A stretch of 64,000 bases of DNA from Labedella gwakjiensis (GCF_003014675.1 NZ_PYAU01000001.1:2418001-2482000); one strand, 5' to 3'; shown: positions 8,598 to 17,213, counted from the stretch's first letter. Notes: generated from the sequence alone by a model not told the origin. Numbers and translations are program-made.

Positions 8598-8663
8598 CAC
8601 ATACAGCTTTTGAGCGTGATTGCACCGATATACCGGTGCGATCACGCTCAAAAGCTGTATGTG
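8598..8663. repeat. 66-bp palindrome between convergent genes (bidirectional terminator)
   Basis: Arms CATACAGCTTTTGAGCGTGAT and its complement (first and last bases at 8598 and 8663) pair over about 30 bp around the centre CCGATATACCGG. It lies between the convergent ridA and acs genes, so a two-way terminator is the simplest role. It has long perfect arms like the 58-bp family but different sequence, sharing only the short ATACAGC word. Confidence 0.8.
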
Positions 8664-8670
8664 GGTGGTG

Positions 8671-10629
8671 TCAGCGCACCTTGTCGCCGATGATCCGCAT
8701 CACCTGCGTGTCGGCGAGGGTCGTGGTGTCACCGATCTCGCGGCCCTCGGCGAGGTCGCGCAGGAGGCGCCGCATGATCTTGCCCGAGCGGGTCTTGGGA
8801 AGCTCGGCGACCACGTAGATGTCACGCGGACGGGCGATCGGGCCGATCTGCTTCGCCACGTGCGACCGCAGCTCGGCCGCGATGTCGGTCGCCTCGGCCG
8901 TCGCCAGCTGACTCTGCTTGATGATGACGAACGCGACCACGGCCTGACCCGTCGTCTCGTCCGATGCGCCGACCACCGCGGCCTCGGCCGTGAAATGGTG
9001 GGCGACGAGCGCCGACTCGATCTCCGCTGTCGACAGCCGGTGCCCTGAGACGTTCATGACGTCGTCGACGCGTCCGAGGAGCCACACGTCTCCGTCCTCG
9101 TCGAGTCGCGCGCCGTCGCCCGCGAAGTACCGGTCGCCGAACTTCTCCCAGTAGGTCTCGCGATAGCGGTCGGGGTCTCCCCAGATTCCCCGCAGCATCG
9201 ACGGCCACGGTTCGGACACCACGAGGAGTCCGTCGCCGTGCCCCACGGGGGTGCCAGCGTCGTCGACGACGTCGATCGTGATTCCCGGGATCGGCACTTG
9301 CGCGCTTCCCGGTTTCGCGTCGGTGACTCCCGGCAGGGCGGAGATCATGATCGCGCCCGTCTCGGTCTGCCACCACGTGTCGACGATGGGGGTGCGGTCG
9401 GCGCCGATGACGTGCCGGTACCAGAGCCACGCCTCGGGGTTGATCGGCTCGCCCACCGAGCCGAGGAGGCGGAGGCTCGAGAGGTCGAACGCCTCGGGGA
9501 TCTGACGGCCGAGCTTCATGAAGGAGCGGATGGCCGTAGGTGCGGTGTACAGGATCGTGACCTTGTACTTCTCCACGATCTCCCACCAGCGGCCGGCGTG
9601 CGGCGCGTCGGGGGTGCCCTCGTACAGCACCTGCGTCGCGCCGTTGGCGAGCGGACCGTAGGTGACGTAGCTGTGGCCCGTGATCCAGCCGACGTCGGCG
9701 GTGCACCAGTAGACGTCCGACTCCGGCCGGAGGTCGAACACGTTCCGGTGGGTGAAGGCCACCTGGGTGAGGTATCCGCCGGACGTGTGCAGGATGCCCT
9801 TCGGCTTCCCTGTCGTGCCCGAGGTGTAGAGGATGAAGAGGGGGTTCTCGGCGGGGAACGCCCGGGCCTCGTGCTCGGGCGATGCGTCCGCCATGGCCTC
9901 GTGCCACCAGACGTCGCGGTCGTTCCAGTCCACCTCGTTCTCACCACGCCGCACGACCAGGACGTTCGTGACCGTGTCCTGCGCCGGAAGGCCGCCACGC
10001 GGCTCGAGGGATGCGTCGACCGCTGGCTTGAGGGGCGACACCTTGCCCTTCCGCCAGCCGCCGTCGGCCGTGATGACGAGCTTGGCCCCGGCGTCGTCGA
10101 TGCGCGCGCGCAGGCTGTCGGCGCTGAAGCCGCCGAAGACCACGGAGTGGGCCGCTCCGATGCGCGCCACCGCGAGCATGGAGACGACGGCCTCGGGGAT
10201 CATCGGGAGATAGATCGCGACGCGATCGCCGGCGGTCACGCCGAGACTCTCGAGGACGTTGGCCGCCTTCTTCACCTCGGCCGTGAGCTCCGCGTAGGTG
10301 ATGGCGCGGGAGTCGCCCGGCTCGCCCTCCCAGTAGAGGGCGATGCGGTCGCCGTTCCCCTCCTCGACGTGCCGGTCGAGGCAGTTGTAGGCGACGTTCA
10401 GCTCTCCGTCGTCGAACCAGCGGGCGAACGGGGGATCCGACCAGTCGAGTGTCTGGGTGAACGGCTTGTGCCAGTGCAGCAGGTTCCGCGCCTGGTCGGC
10501 CCAGAAACCCTCGCGGTCCTCGGCCGCCGCCTCATAGAGCTCGGGGCGGGCGACGGCCGCCTCCCGGAACTCCGGCGACGGGGGGAAGACCTGCTTGTCG
10601 GGCTGCGTCTGATCGACCTGTGACTCCAT
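8671..10629 (-). CDS. acs: Acetyl-CoA synthetase (AMP-forming)
   Basis: This 652-residue enzyme activates acetate to acetyl-CoA through an acetyl-adenylate. The AMP-binding signature YTSGTTGKPKG lies near residues 267-277, with the adenylate-forming motifs GHSYVTYGPL and TWWQTETGA following. The lysine of PKTRSGKIMRR near 615 is the catalytic, acetylation-regulated residue of the family. Length matches characterised Acs. The ATG follows AAGGAG by 9 bases. It is divergent from the 6C RNA and tad operon. In this window RamB (47132-48571), a regulator of acetate metabolism in related actinobacteria, could be its regulator, but no shared site was confirmed. Confidence 0.97.
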   Translation of the reverse strand: MESQVDQTQPDKQVFPPSPEFREAAVARPELYEAAAEDREGFWADQARNLLHWHKPFTQTLDWSDPPFARWFDDGELNVAYNCLDRHVEEGNGDRIALYWEGEPGDSRAITYAELTAEVKKAANVLESLGVTAGDRVAIYLPMIPEAVVSMLAVARIGAAHSVVFGGFSADSLRARIDDAGAKLVITADGGWRKGKVSPLKPAVDASLEPRGGLPAQDTVTNVLVVRRGENEVDWNDRDVWWHEAMADASPEHEARAFPAENPLFILYTSGTTGKPKGILHTSGGYLTQVAFTHRNVFDLRPESDVYWCTADVGWITGHSYVTYGPLANGATQVLYEGTPDAPHAGRWWEIVEKYKVTILYTAPTAIRSFMKLGRQIPEAFDLSSLRLLGSVGEPINPEAWLWYRHVIGADRTPIVDTWWQTETGAIMISALPGVTDAKPGSAQVPIPGITIDVVDDAGTPVGHGDGLLVVSEPWPSMLRGIWGDPDRYRETYWEKFGDRYFAGDGARLDEDGDVWLLGRVDDVMNVSGHRLSTAEIESALVAHHFTAEAAVVGASDETTGQAVVAFVIIKQSQLATAEATDIAAELRSHVAKQIGPIARPRDIYVVAELPKTRSGKIMRRLLRDLAEGREIGDTTTLADTQVMRIIGDKVR

Positions 10630-10837
10630 GGATCGCTCGCTCCTTCGCGTGCTCTACTCGTTCACCGGGCGGCGGCTGGCCGCGGCGGCGTGGAAGATTC
10701 TTCGACCCTAGCGCTCGCTCAGATGCCCGGATACCCGCCGAAAGATGGGGGATCCGTAACCGGATGTGGACGCTCCGATATCAATTCCACCGATTCCCGT
10801 TGACCGTTGGTGAAAAGGCAAAACGAGGCGTAAGATT
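10630..10837. other. Intergenic region between acs and the 6C RNA
   Basis: No credible protein gene was seen in either direction. It holds the acs ribosome site and presumably the acs promoter on the minus strand. On the plus strand it holds a possible promoter for the small RNA, with TTGGTG at 10809-10814 and TAAGAT at 10833-10838 separated by 18 bp. Confidence 0.5.
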
Positions 10838-10839
10838 GG

Positions 10840-10943
10840 ATTCGGCCGAATGCAAATTCTGGCGTGCAACGCGCGTGATTCCCCCGATCCAGCGTTGTGT
10901 GTGGCGGCATCCATTCCCCCCAATGGGTGCCGCCCCTTTTTTT
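10840..10943 (+). ncRNA. 6C RNA (actinobacterial small RNA with two C-rich loops)
   Basis: Two stem-loops with C-run loops lie in series. The first has arms CAACGC and GCGTTG, an inner GAT/ATC pairing and a CCCCC loop near 10880-10884. The second has arms GGCGGCATCCATT (10903-10915) and AATGGGTGCCGCC (10922-10934), exactly six C in the loop, and ends CCTTTTTTT, an intrinsic terminator. This is the defining shape of 6C RNA, known as B11 in Mycobacterium tuberculosis, where it lies next to the Rv3660c end of the same tad cluster. B11 overexpression affects growth and DNA replication genes. The 5' end is approximate; the second hairpin is certain. Confidence 0.85.
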
Positions 10944-11061
10944 GCCCGCGAGCGGCAGAAGCAGACGGGTGTGCGTCGTCCACGGAAGGCAGATGACGCG
11001 ACTGTCCCGAGATCTCCCCTCGCATCGTCGAAGCGCATGTGCGCTCACGTAGCGTCCGCGC

Positions 11062-12102
11062 ATGATCGATCGCTTCGTCGCCGTCCCCTCGTTCGCCTCA
11101 CGTGGTGCCCCGTTCGACGCCCCGCCGCCACCGCAGTCCGCCGCGCGGCCCTCAGTGGAGAGGCTCGCGCTCGCAGCGGAGTTCGGCCCGCTGGCCCGCC
11201 TGGTCGCTGCTCCGGAGGTGACGGACGTGTTCGTCAACGGCGGGGAGCAGGTGTGGGTCGACCGGGGCGATGGGCTCGAGCGGGCGGACATCGGCCCGTT
11301 GACGGCTGCGGAGTCCCGAGATCTCGCCGTGCGACTCGTCGCGCTCGGCGGGCGCCACGTCGACGAGGCCACGCCGTGCATCGACGTGCGACTCGACGGC
11401 GGTGTTCGGGTGCACGCGGTCCTCGCGCCCGTGGCTCCGTCAGGGGCCCTGCTCTCCATCCGTCTACCGCAGGATCGACGCCTCGATCTCGACACGCTCG
11501 CGGCCGCCGGGATGTTCGATCGCGATCCGGCGAAGCTCGACCGGCTCGTGCGCGCCGTCGGCGCGCGGACGAACCTCCTGATCTCCGGCGCGGGCGGCAG
11601 CGGCAAGACCACGCTCCTCGCGGCGCTTCTCGGGGCGGCGGCACCGGACGAGCGGATCGTCACGATCGAAGACGTCGCCGAGTTGCGCATCGACCATCCG
11701 CACGTCGTGGGTCTGCAGACGCGGCAGGCCAACGTCGAAGGAGCCGGCGACCTCGGGCTCGACCGTCTGTTGCGGGAGTCGCTCCGTATGCGTCCAGACC
11801 GGCTCGTGCTCGGCGAGTGCCGAGGCGCCGAGGTTCGCGAGATGCTCGCGGCGCTCAACACGGGCCACGACGGCGGTGCCGGCACGCTCCATGCGAACTC
11901 CCTCGACGACGTCCCCGCCCGCCTCGAAGCCCTCGGTGCGCTCGCAGGTATGAGTACGGCGGCCCTCGCGCGTCAGGCCGTGAGCGGCATCGGTCTCGTC
12001 CTCCATGTGGAGAGGGAGGGTGGTGTGCGGCGGGTCGCGGCGGTGGGTCGGCTCGCGCTCGCCGATGACGCTCGACTCGTGGTGAGGCGAGAGTCGTGGT
12101 GA
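11062..12102 (+). CDS. tadA: TadA/CpaF-type secretion ATPase
   Basis: This 346-residue cytoplasmic ATPase powers the Tad (Flp-pilus) secretion machinery at the inner membrane. The Walker A motif GAGGSGKTT is near residue 176, the acidic box VTIEDVAELR near 200, and RPDRLVLGECRGAEVREML and the His box HDGGAGTLHANS follow. Length is like mycobacterial Rv3659c. The promoter is not obvious; the gene starts about 118 bases after the 6C terminator. Its final bases carry the first copy of a 17-bp tandem repeat whose second copy creates the stop codon (see findings). The tad genes downstream overlap or follow closely. Confidence 0.92.
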   Translation: MIDRFVAVPSFASRGAPFDAPPPPQSAARPSVERLALAAEFGPLARLVAAPEVTDVFVNGGEQVWVDRGDGLERADIGPLTAAESRDLAVRLVALGGRHVDEATPCIDVRLDGGVRVHAVLAPVAPSGALLSIRLPQDRRLDLDTLAAAGMFDRDPAKLDRLVRAVGARTNLLISGAGGSGKTTLLAALLGAAAPDERIVTIEDVAELRIDHPHVVGLQTRQANVEGAGDLGLDRLLRESLRMRPDRLVLGECRGAEVREMLAALNTGHDGGAGTLHANSLDDVPARLEALGALAGMSTAALARQAVSGIGLVLHVEREGGVRRVAAVGRLALADDARLVVRRESW

Positions 12103-12107
12103 GGCGA
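12074..12107 (+). repeat. 17-bp tandem duplication at the tadA/tadB junction
   Basis: Bases 12074-12090 and 12091-12107 are identical at 16 of 17 positions (GACTCGTGGTGAGGCGA and GAGTCGTGGTGAGGCGA). The second copy contains both the tadA stop and the tadB start. Because 17 is not a multiple of three, removing one copy would join the two genes in frame. Confidence 0.85.
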
Positions 12108-13046
12108 AGACCGTCGCTCGACGAGGAGGCCGCGGTCGTGAGCGAACGTCTCGCGGTGCTCCTCGCGGCGGGCGTGTCACCGAGCACCGTGTGGGGCTAT
12201 CTCGACGAGACCGACGGGCGCTCAGTTGGTGAACGATCGTCGATCCCCGACCGGCTTCGGGACATCGACCGGGCCGCTCGTCGCGGAGACGACGTGGTGG
12301 CGGCGATCCTCGCAGGGGCGTCGACGAGCGACCAGGACGACGCCTGGCGCGGCGTCGCCGCGGCCTGGGCCGTCTCGACGGAGGCCGGCTCACCCGTTGC
12401 GCCGGCGTTCCGCGCCTTCGCCGGGGTTCTGCGCGGGATCGAGCGATCGCGCCGGGATGTCGAGGTCGCTCTGGCCGGTCCGGTTGTGAGCTCCCGCATC
12501 GTGTTCGCCCTGCCAGTGGTCGCCGTCGGACTCGGGATCGCGCTCGGGTTCGACGTGCTCGGTGTCCTCTTCGGGACGGTGGCCGGGATGGTCTGTCTCG
12601 TCGTCGGCGTAACGCTCGCCGCCCTGGCCGTCTTCTGGGTGCGCCACCTCACAGCACGGGCCCGCCGCGCCGACTCGACGCCCGGTCTGCGTGCCGAGCT
12701 CGTGGCGATCGCGATGTCCGGCGGCACATCGGCCGCACGGGCAGTCGATCTCGTCGAGCGCACGCTGGTCCGCGTGGGCCTCTCTGAAGAGGCGGGAGGG
12801 GGAGCAGGGTCCATCGAGCGGATCCTCACGCTCTCCCGTCGCGCGGGGGTCCCCGCCGCCGAGCTCCTGCGCAGCGAGGCGGAGTCCGAACGACTCAGGG
12901 CGGCGACCGACGGCGCGGCGCGGGCCGCCCGCCTCGGCTCGCTGCTGCTCGTGCCGCTCGGGGTGTGCGTGCTGCCGTCGTTCCTCGTGCTCGGCGTGGT
13001 GCCGATGGTGCTGAGCCTCCTGTCGTCCACCGGCCTGTCGTGGTGA
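12096..13046 (+). CDS. TadB-like type II secretion F-family membrane protein
   Basis: A 316-residue integral membrane protein forms the platform on which the TadA ATPase acts. Two hydrophobic hairpins lie at about residues 130-185 and a C-terminal pair at about 278-308, flanking a cytoplasmic helical region typical of the T2SS-F domain. Two adjacent GTG codons (12096 and 12099) can start it; the second overlaps the tadA TGA as GTGA. Mycobacteria have two such genes (Rv3658c and Rv3657c), while only this one, longer than a single TadC-like protein, is present here. It is either the sole platform subunit or a merged one. Confidence 0.82.
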   Translation: MVRRRPSLDEEAAVVSERLAVLLAAGVSPSTVWGYLDETDGRSVGERSSIPDRLRDIDRAARRGDDVVAAILAGASTSDQDDAWRGVAAAWAVSTEAGSPVAPAFRAFAGVLRGIERSRRDVEVALAGPVVSSRIVFALPVVAVGLGIALGFDVLGVLFGTVAGMVCLVVGVTLAALAVFWVRHLTARARRADSTPGLRAELVAIAMSGGTSAARAVDLVERTLVRVGLSEEAGGGAGSIERILTLSRRAGVPAAELLRSEAESERLRAATDGAARAARLGSLLLVPLGVCVLPSFLVLGVVPMVLSLLSSTGLSW

Positions 13047-13136
13047 GGGTTGTCCCCCGATCCGCCGTCTCACGAATCGTCGTCGATCGTGGACGGCTTG
13101 ACTGGCCGTCCACCCGATCCCGACGGAAGGACCGAC

Positions 13137-13346
13137 ATGACCATTCCCACCATCCAGCCCCTCGACCACGTGAGACGCGGCCTTCGACGCCTCGCGGACG
13201 AGGACGGCGCGGCCACGGCCGAGTACGCGATCACCACCATGGCCGCTGTCGCCTTCGCCGGCGTTCTGGTCGCGATCATGCGATCGGGGGAGGTGCGGGG
13301 CATCCTCACCGACCTCGTCCGTCGCGCGCTCTCGTTCGACGGATGA
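13137..13346 (+). CDS. DUF4244 family pilin-like protein
   Basis: A 69-residue protein begins at an ATG 8 bases after CGGAAGG. A basic N-terminal half leads into DEDGAATAEYAITTMAAVAFAG, the DUF4244/Flp-pilin-like signature with a glutamate just before a hydrophobic helix. In Flp pilins this region is cleaved by a prepilin peptidase and the helix packs into the filament; no peptidase gene lies in this window. It corresponds to mycobacterial Rv3656c in position. Its stop overlaps the next ATG (ATGA). Confidence 0.85.
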   Translation: MTIPTIQPLDHVRRGLRRLADEDGAATAEYAITTMAAVAFAGVLVAIMRSGEVRGILTDLVRRALSFDG

Positions 13347-13690
13347 CGATGCACAACGAACGCGGCAGCATCACGGCTGAGTTCGCCGTGGTGCTGCCGG
13401 CCGTGCTGCTCGTGCTCGTCCTCTGCGTGGGGAGCGCCTCGGTCGCGGTGCAGCGGATCGCCGTCCAATCGGCGGCAGCGGCTGCGGCGCGTGCCGTCGC
13501 TCGTGGCGAGGCCGGCGGATCCGCCGAGGGCGCGGTCTCGCGAGCGGGCGGTGGCAGCGTCAGCATCCGGCGGGACGGCGACTTCGTGTGCGCGACCGTC
13601 ACATCGGAGGTCGCCTTCGCAGCCGCGCGCACGGTGGGCATTCGCGTGAGCGGCAGCTCGTGCGCGCTCTCCGGCGAGGTCGCGGAGTGA
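13343..13690 (+). CDS. TadE-like pseudopilin
   Basis: This 115-residue protein begins MTMHNERGSI, followed by TAEFAVVLPAVLLVLVLC, the TadE-like E-before-helix pattern (ERGS.TAEFA). The single N-terminal membrane segment is followed by an alanine-rich helix and a domain with two cysteines (VCATV and SSCAL), which could pair outside. The ATG overlaps the pilin stop by 4 bp. It matches Rv3655c by position and probably is a minor pseudopilin. Confidence 0.85.
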   Translation: MTMHNERGSITAEFAVVLPAVLLVLVLCVGSASVAVQRIAVQSAAAAAARAVARGEAGGSAEGAVSRAGGGSVSIRRDGDFVCATVTSEVAFAAARTVGIRVSGSSCALSGEVAE

Positions 13691-14016
13691 GCCGCGGATC
13701 GGCCTCCGTGCTCGCAGTCGGCCTCGTCGGAGTGTCGGGCCTGCTGGTCGCCGCCACCGGTGCCGTCGGGTACGCCGTCGCGACACGCGTCGCGCTCGAT
13801 GCGGCGGCCGACGCCGCGGCCCTCGCGGCCGCCGATGCGCTGGCCGGCTTCGTCGCGGACGAGCCGTGCGCCGTGGCGCGGCGCGCGGCATCGCTCAACG
13901 GGGCGCGACTCGCGGAGTGCGACACAGACGGAGCGATCGTCGACGTCGTCGTCGACACCGCCGTGATGGGCTTTCACGTGTCGTCGCGTGCTCGTGCCGG
14001 ACCGGCGGACGGGTGA
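13687..14016 (+). CDS. Rv3654c-like TadE-related protein
   Basis: The 109-residue product begins with GTG overlapping the previous TGA. It has one N-terminal membrane segment (SASVLAVGLVGVSGLLVAAT) and the ALDAAADAAALAAADAL helix that marks the actinobacterial secretion/DNA-translocation-related TadE-like family. Two cysteines follow. It is the last gene of the compact tad operon tadA-tadB-pilin-TadE-TadE-like. Function is inferred from family and position only. Confidence 0.85.
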   Translation: MSRGSASVLAVGLVGVSGLLVAATGAVGYAVATRVALDAAADAAALAAADALAGFVADEPCAVARRAASLNGARLAECDTDGAIVDVVVDTAVMGFHVSSRARAGPADG

Positions 14017-14045
14017 CGCGGCAAATCGGATCGGGCAGCGCCCGA

Positions 14046-14282
14046 TCAGCCGAACGACGCCTCTCTGTAGCGGTATGCGACCGCGCTCGGGCGATCCGAG
14101 CCCTCCCGATCGAACTCCATGTCGGAAGTGCGTGCATATATATAGGTCTTGTTCCCGCCAGCGGGAATTCCGATGCTCGGTTTCGGTTCACCTGAGTCGA
14201 GGAAGTCGATCGAGATCGTCTTCCCCTCGAGAGGTCCATCCGCGAGCTTCGCCGTGTAGTGGGTGTCGACTGATGTACTCAT
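14046..14282 (-). CDS. Small conserved-looking hypothetical protein
   Basis: A 78-residue product (starts MSTSVDTHYTAKL, ends YRYREASFG) is predicted on the minus strand between the tad operon and topA. Codon use looks coding: an even amphipathic composition with alternating beta-type segments (KTISIDFL, KTYIYART) and no membrane helix. I do not recognise the family. A GAGGA box lies 11 bases before the chosen ATG and 2 bases before a further in-frame ATG at 14291, so the start is uncertain. Its start faces topA, giving a divergent arrangement. In many relatives a helicase and cold-shock gene occupy this place. Confidence 0.6.
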   Translation of the reverse strand: MSTSVDTHYTAKLADGPLEGKTISIDFLDSGEPKPSIGIPAGGNKTYIYARTSDMEFDREGSDRPSAVAYRYREASFG

Positions 14283-14396
14283 GCGAACCATTGTCCTCGG
14301 CGCGCCGAGGACTACAAGGGTCTCGACTGTGCGCCCGGAGCGATTAGGCACCCGCTCCGACTGTGTGTGTATGGTGTGCCTGAAGAAAGGACCCCT

Positions 14397-17213
14397 GTGG
14401 CCACCACCAAGAAGCTCGTGATCGTCGAGTCCCCGACGAAGATGAAGTCGATCGCGGGGTACCTCGGCGACGACTACGAGGTGCTCTCGAGCGTCGGACA
14501 CATCCGGGACCTCGCCGAGCCGAAGAACCTCCCGGCCGAGCTCAAGAAGGGTCCGCTCGGCAAGTTCGCCGTGGACGTCGACAACGGCTTCGAGCCCTAC
14601 TACGTGGTCTCGGAGGCCAAGAAGAAGACGGTCGCCGAACTCAAGCGGGCTCTGAAGGACGCCGACGAACTCTTCCTCGCAACTGATGAGGACCGGGAGG
14701 GCGAGGCGATCGCCTGGCACCTCCTGCAGGTGCTGAAGCCGAAGGTGCCCGTTCACCGCATGGTGTTCCACGAGATCACGAAGGACGCGATCCTCGCAGC
14801 CAAGGACAACACGCGCCAGCTCGACGAGTCCCTCGTCGACGCCCAGGAGACCCGGCGCATCCTCGACCGCATCTACGGCTACGAGGTCTCGCCCGTCCTC
14901 TGGCGCAAGGTCGGCCCGAGTCTGTCCGCCGGCCGCGTCCAGTCCGCCGCGACCCGCCTCGTCGTGGATCGCGAGCGCGAGCGCCTGGCCTTCGTCGCCG
15001 CCTCCTACTGGGACATCACCACCACAGCTACTCCGGGCAGCGAGACCGACGCCTTCGAGGCGCGCCTCGTCAGGCTCGACGGCACGCGCGTCGCAACGGG
15101 ACGCGATTTCGACGACAAGGGAACGCTCACCGCGAAGGTGACGACGCTCGACGAGCAGTCCGCCAGCCTCCTTGCGAGCGCCCTCGCGGCCGACAGCTCG
15201 GGCGTGCACGTGTCGAAGCTCGAGACCAAGCCGTACTCGCGTCGACCGGCTGCACCCTTCACGACGTCGACGCTCCAGCAGGAGGCCGCGCGCAAGCTGC
15301 GCTTCTCCGCGAAGCAGACGATGAGTGTGGCGCAGTCGCTGTACGAGAACGGGTACATCACCTACATGCGTACCGACTCGCCCTCGCTCTCCGGGCAGGC
15401 GATCAACGCGGCTCGCGCGCAGGCCGTCGAGCTCTACGGCGCCGACTCCATCCCGGACAAGCCCCGCGTCTACACGGGTAAGTCGAAGGGCGCCCAGGAG
15501 GCGCACGAGGCCATCCGTCCCTCGGGTGAGAACTTCCGTTCGCCGTCCTCGCTCTCCAGTGCGCTGCGCGGGAACGACTTCCGGCTTTACGACCTCATCT
15601 GGAAGCGCACCGTCGCGAGCCAGATGGCCGATGCCAAGGGCCAGACGGCCACCGTCACGATCGAGGCCCCCGTGCCCGAGGCCGCACGCAGCGTGGCCTC
15701 GCTCGCGGAGTTCACGGCCGCCGGAACCGTCATCACGTTCCGCGGCTTCCTCGCCGCCTACGAGGAGGGCAAGGACGAGGAGCGCGTCGCCGACCCGTCG
15801 AAGCGCGAGGCGAAGCTCCCCGAGCTCACGGAGGGTCAGTCGCTCACCCTCACCGAGGTCGATGCGAAGGGCCACGAGACCTCCCCGCCGCCGCGCTACA
15901 CGGAGGCGAGCCTGGTCAAGGCCCTCGAGGAGCTCGGCATCGGTCGTCCCTCGACGTACGCCGCCATCCTCTCGACGATCATGGATCGCGGATACGTGAG
16001 TCAGCGCGGCCAGGCACTCGTTCCGAACTGGATCGCCTTCAGCGTGGTACGGCTGCTCGAGGACCACTTCTCCGAGCTCGTCGAGTACGACTTCACGGCG
16101 TCGATGGAGGAGGACCTCGACGAGATCGCGGCCGGTCGCCGCGACCGGCTCGACTGGCTCACGTCCTTCTACTTCGGGAAGGACGCGCACCGCGGACTCC
16201 GCCAGGTGATCGACAACCTCGGCGAGATCGATGCTCGCGAGATCAACTCCGTGCACCTCACGGACGACATCACCCTGCGCATCGGCCGGTACGGCCCGTA
16301 CCTCGAGGTCGCTGACCCCGACGGCACACCCGACGCGGAGACCGGCGTCGTGCCGCCTCGTCGCGTGAACGTTCCGGAGGACCTCGCGCCCGACGAGCTC
16401 ACCGCCGAGAAGGCGCGCGAGCTCGTCGACGCACCCGTCGTGGGCGACCGCGTCGTCGGCGTCGACCCCGAGAACGGCAAGGAGATCGTCGTCAAGACGG
16501 GACGATTCGGCCCCTACGTGACCGAGGTCGAACCCGAGGTCGCATCGGAGCCCGACGAGGCGCCGCTCGCCGACGCGAAGACGGGCGAGATCATCGAGCC
16601 GGCCCCGGCCGCCTCGAAGACCGCGACGAAGGCGAAAGCCCCTGCGAAGGGCAAGGCGAAGGCCCCGGCGAAGTCCGCGGCACCTAAGCCGCGTACGGCG
16701 TCGTTGTTCAGCTCGATGTCGCCGGAGGAGATCGACATCGAGACCGCGCTCAAGCTGCTCTCGCTGCCGCGCGTCGTGGGCACGGACCCGGAGTCGGGTG
16801 CCGAGATCACGGCGCAGAACGGTCGCTACGGCCCCTACCTCAAGAAGGGCACCGACTCCCGCTCGCTCGACTCAGAGGACCTGATCTTCGACATCGAGCT
16901 GCCCGCGGCGCTCGAGATCTTCGCTCAGCCGAAGTACGGAGCCCGTCGCGCGAGCTCGGCCCTGAAGGAGTTCGAGGCCGACCCCGTGAGCGGCAAGCCG
17001 ATCCGTATCCGCGACGGTCGCTTCGGTCCGTACGTCACCGACGGCGAGACCAACGTGACGGTGCCGAAGTCAGAGAAGCCCGAGGACATCACGTTCGAGC
17101 AGGCCGTCCAGATGCTCGCCGACAAGCGGGCGAAGGGGCCGGCCAAGAAGCCTGCTCGCAAGGCTCCCGCCAAGAAGCCGGCAGCCCGCAAGGCCCCGGC
17201 GAAGAAGAAGTGA
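14397..17213 (+). CDS. topA: DNA topoisomerase I
   Basis: This 938-residue type IA topoisomerase relaxes negative supercoils by single-strand passage. The TOPRIM domain begins at KLVIVESPTK and contains ATDEDREGEAIAWH. The active tyrosine is in YITYMRTDS, residue 323. Actinobacterial C-terminal repeats replace zinc fingers: LRIGRYGPYL, VKTGRFGPYV, AQNGRYGPYL and IRDGRFGPYV. A lysine-alanine-proline rich tail follows, typical for processive relaxation in this phylum. The GTG was chosen because AAGAAAGG lies 6 bases upstream. The tmk start overlaps its stop (GTGA). Confidence 0.97.
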   Translation: MATTKKLVIVESPTKMKSIAGYLGDDYEVLSSVGHIRDLAEPKNLPAELKKGPLGKFAVDVDNGFEPYYVVSEAKKKTVAELKRALKDADELFLATDEDREGEAIAWHLLQVLKPKVPVHRMVFHEITKDAILAAKDNTRQLDESLVDAQETRRILDRIYGYEVSPVLWRKVGPSLSAGRVQSAATRLVVDRERERLAFVAASYWDITTTATPGSETDAFEARLVRLDGTRVATGRDFDDKGTLTAKVTTLDEQSASLLASALAADSSGVHVSKLETKPYSRRPAAPFTTSTLQQEAARKLRFSAKQTMSVAQSLYENGYITYMRTDSPSLSGQAINAARAQAVELYGADSIPDKPRVYTGKSKGAQEAHEAIRPSGENFRSPSSLSSALRGNDFRLYDLIWKRTVASQMADAKGQTATVTIEAPVPEAARSVASLAEFTAAGTVITFRGFLAAYEEGKDEERVADPSKREAKLPELTEGQSLTLTEVDAKGHETSPPPRYTEASLVKALEELGIGRPSTYAAILSTIMDRGYVSQRGQALVPNWIAFSVVRLLEDHFSELVEYDFTASMEEDLDEIAAGRRDRLDWLTSFYFGKDAHRGLRQVIDNLGEIDAREINSVHLTDDITLRIGRYGPYLEVADPDGTPDAETGVVPPRRVNVPEDLAPDELTAEKARELVDAPVVGDRVVGVDPENGKEIVVKTGRFGPYVTEVEPEVASEPDEAPLADAKTGEIIEPAPAASKTATKAKAPAKGKAKAPAKSAAPKPRTASLFSSMSPEEIDIETALKLLSLPRVVGTDPESGAEITAQNGRYGPYLKKGTDSRSLDSEDLIFDIELPAALEIFAQPKYGARRASSALKEFEADPVSGKPIRIRDGRFGPYVTDGETNVTVPKSEKPEDITFEQAVQMLADKRAKGPAKKPARKAPAKKPAARKAPAKKK

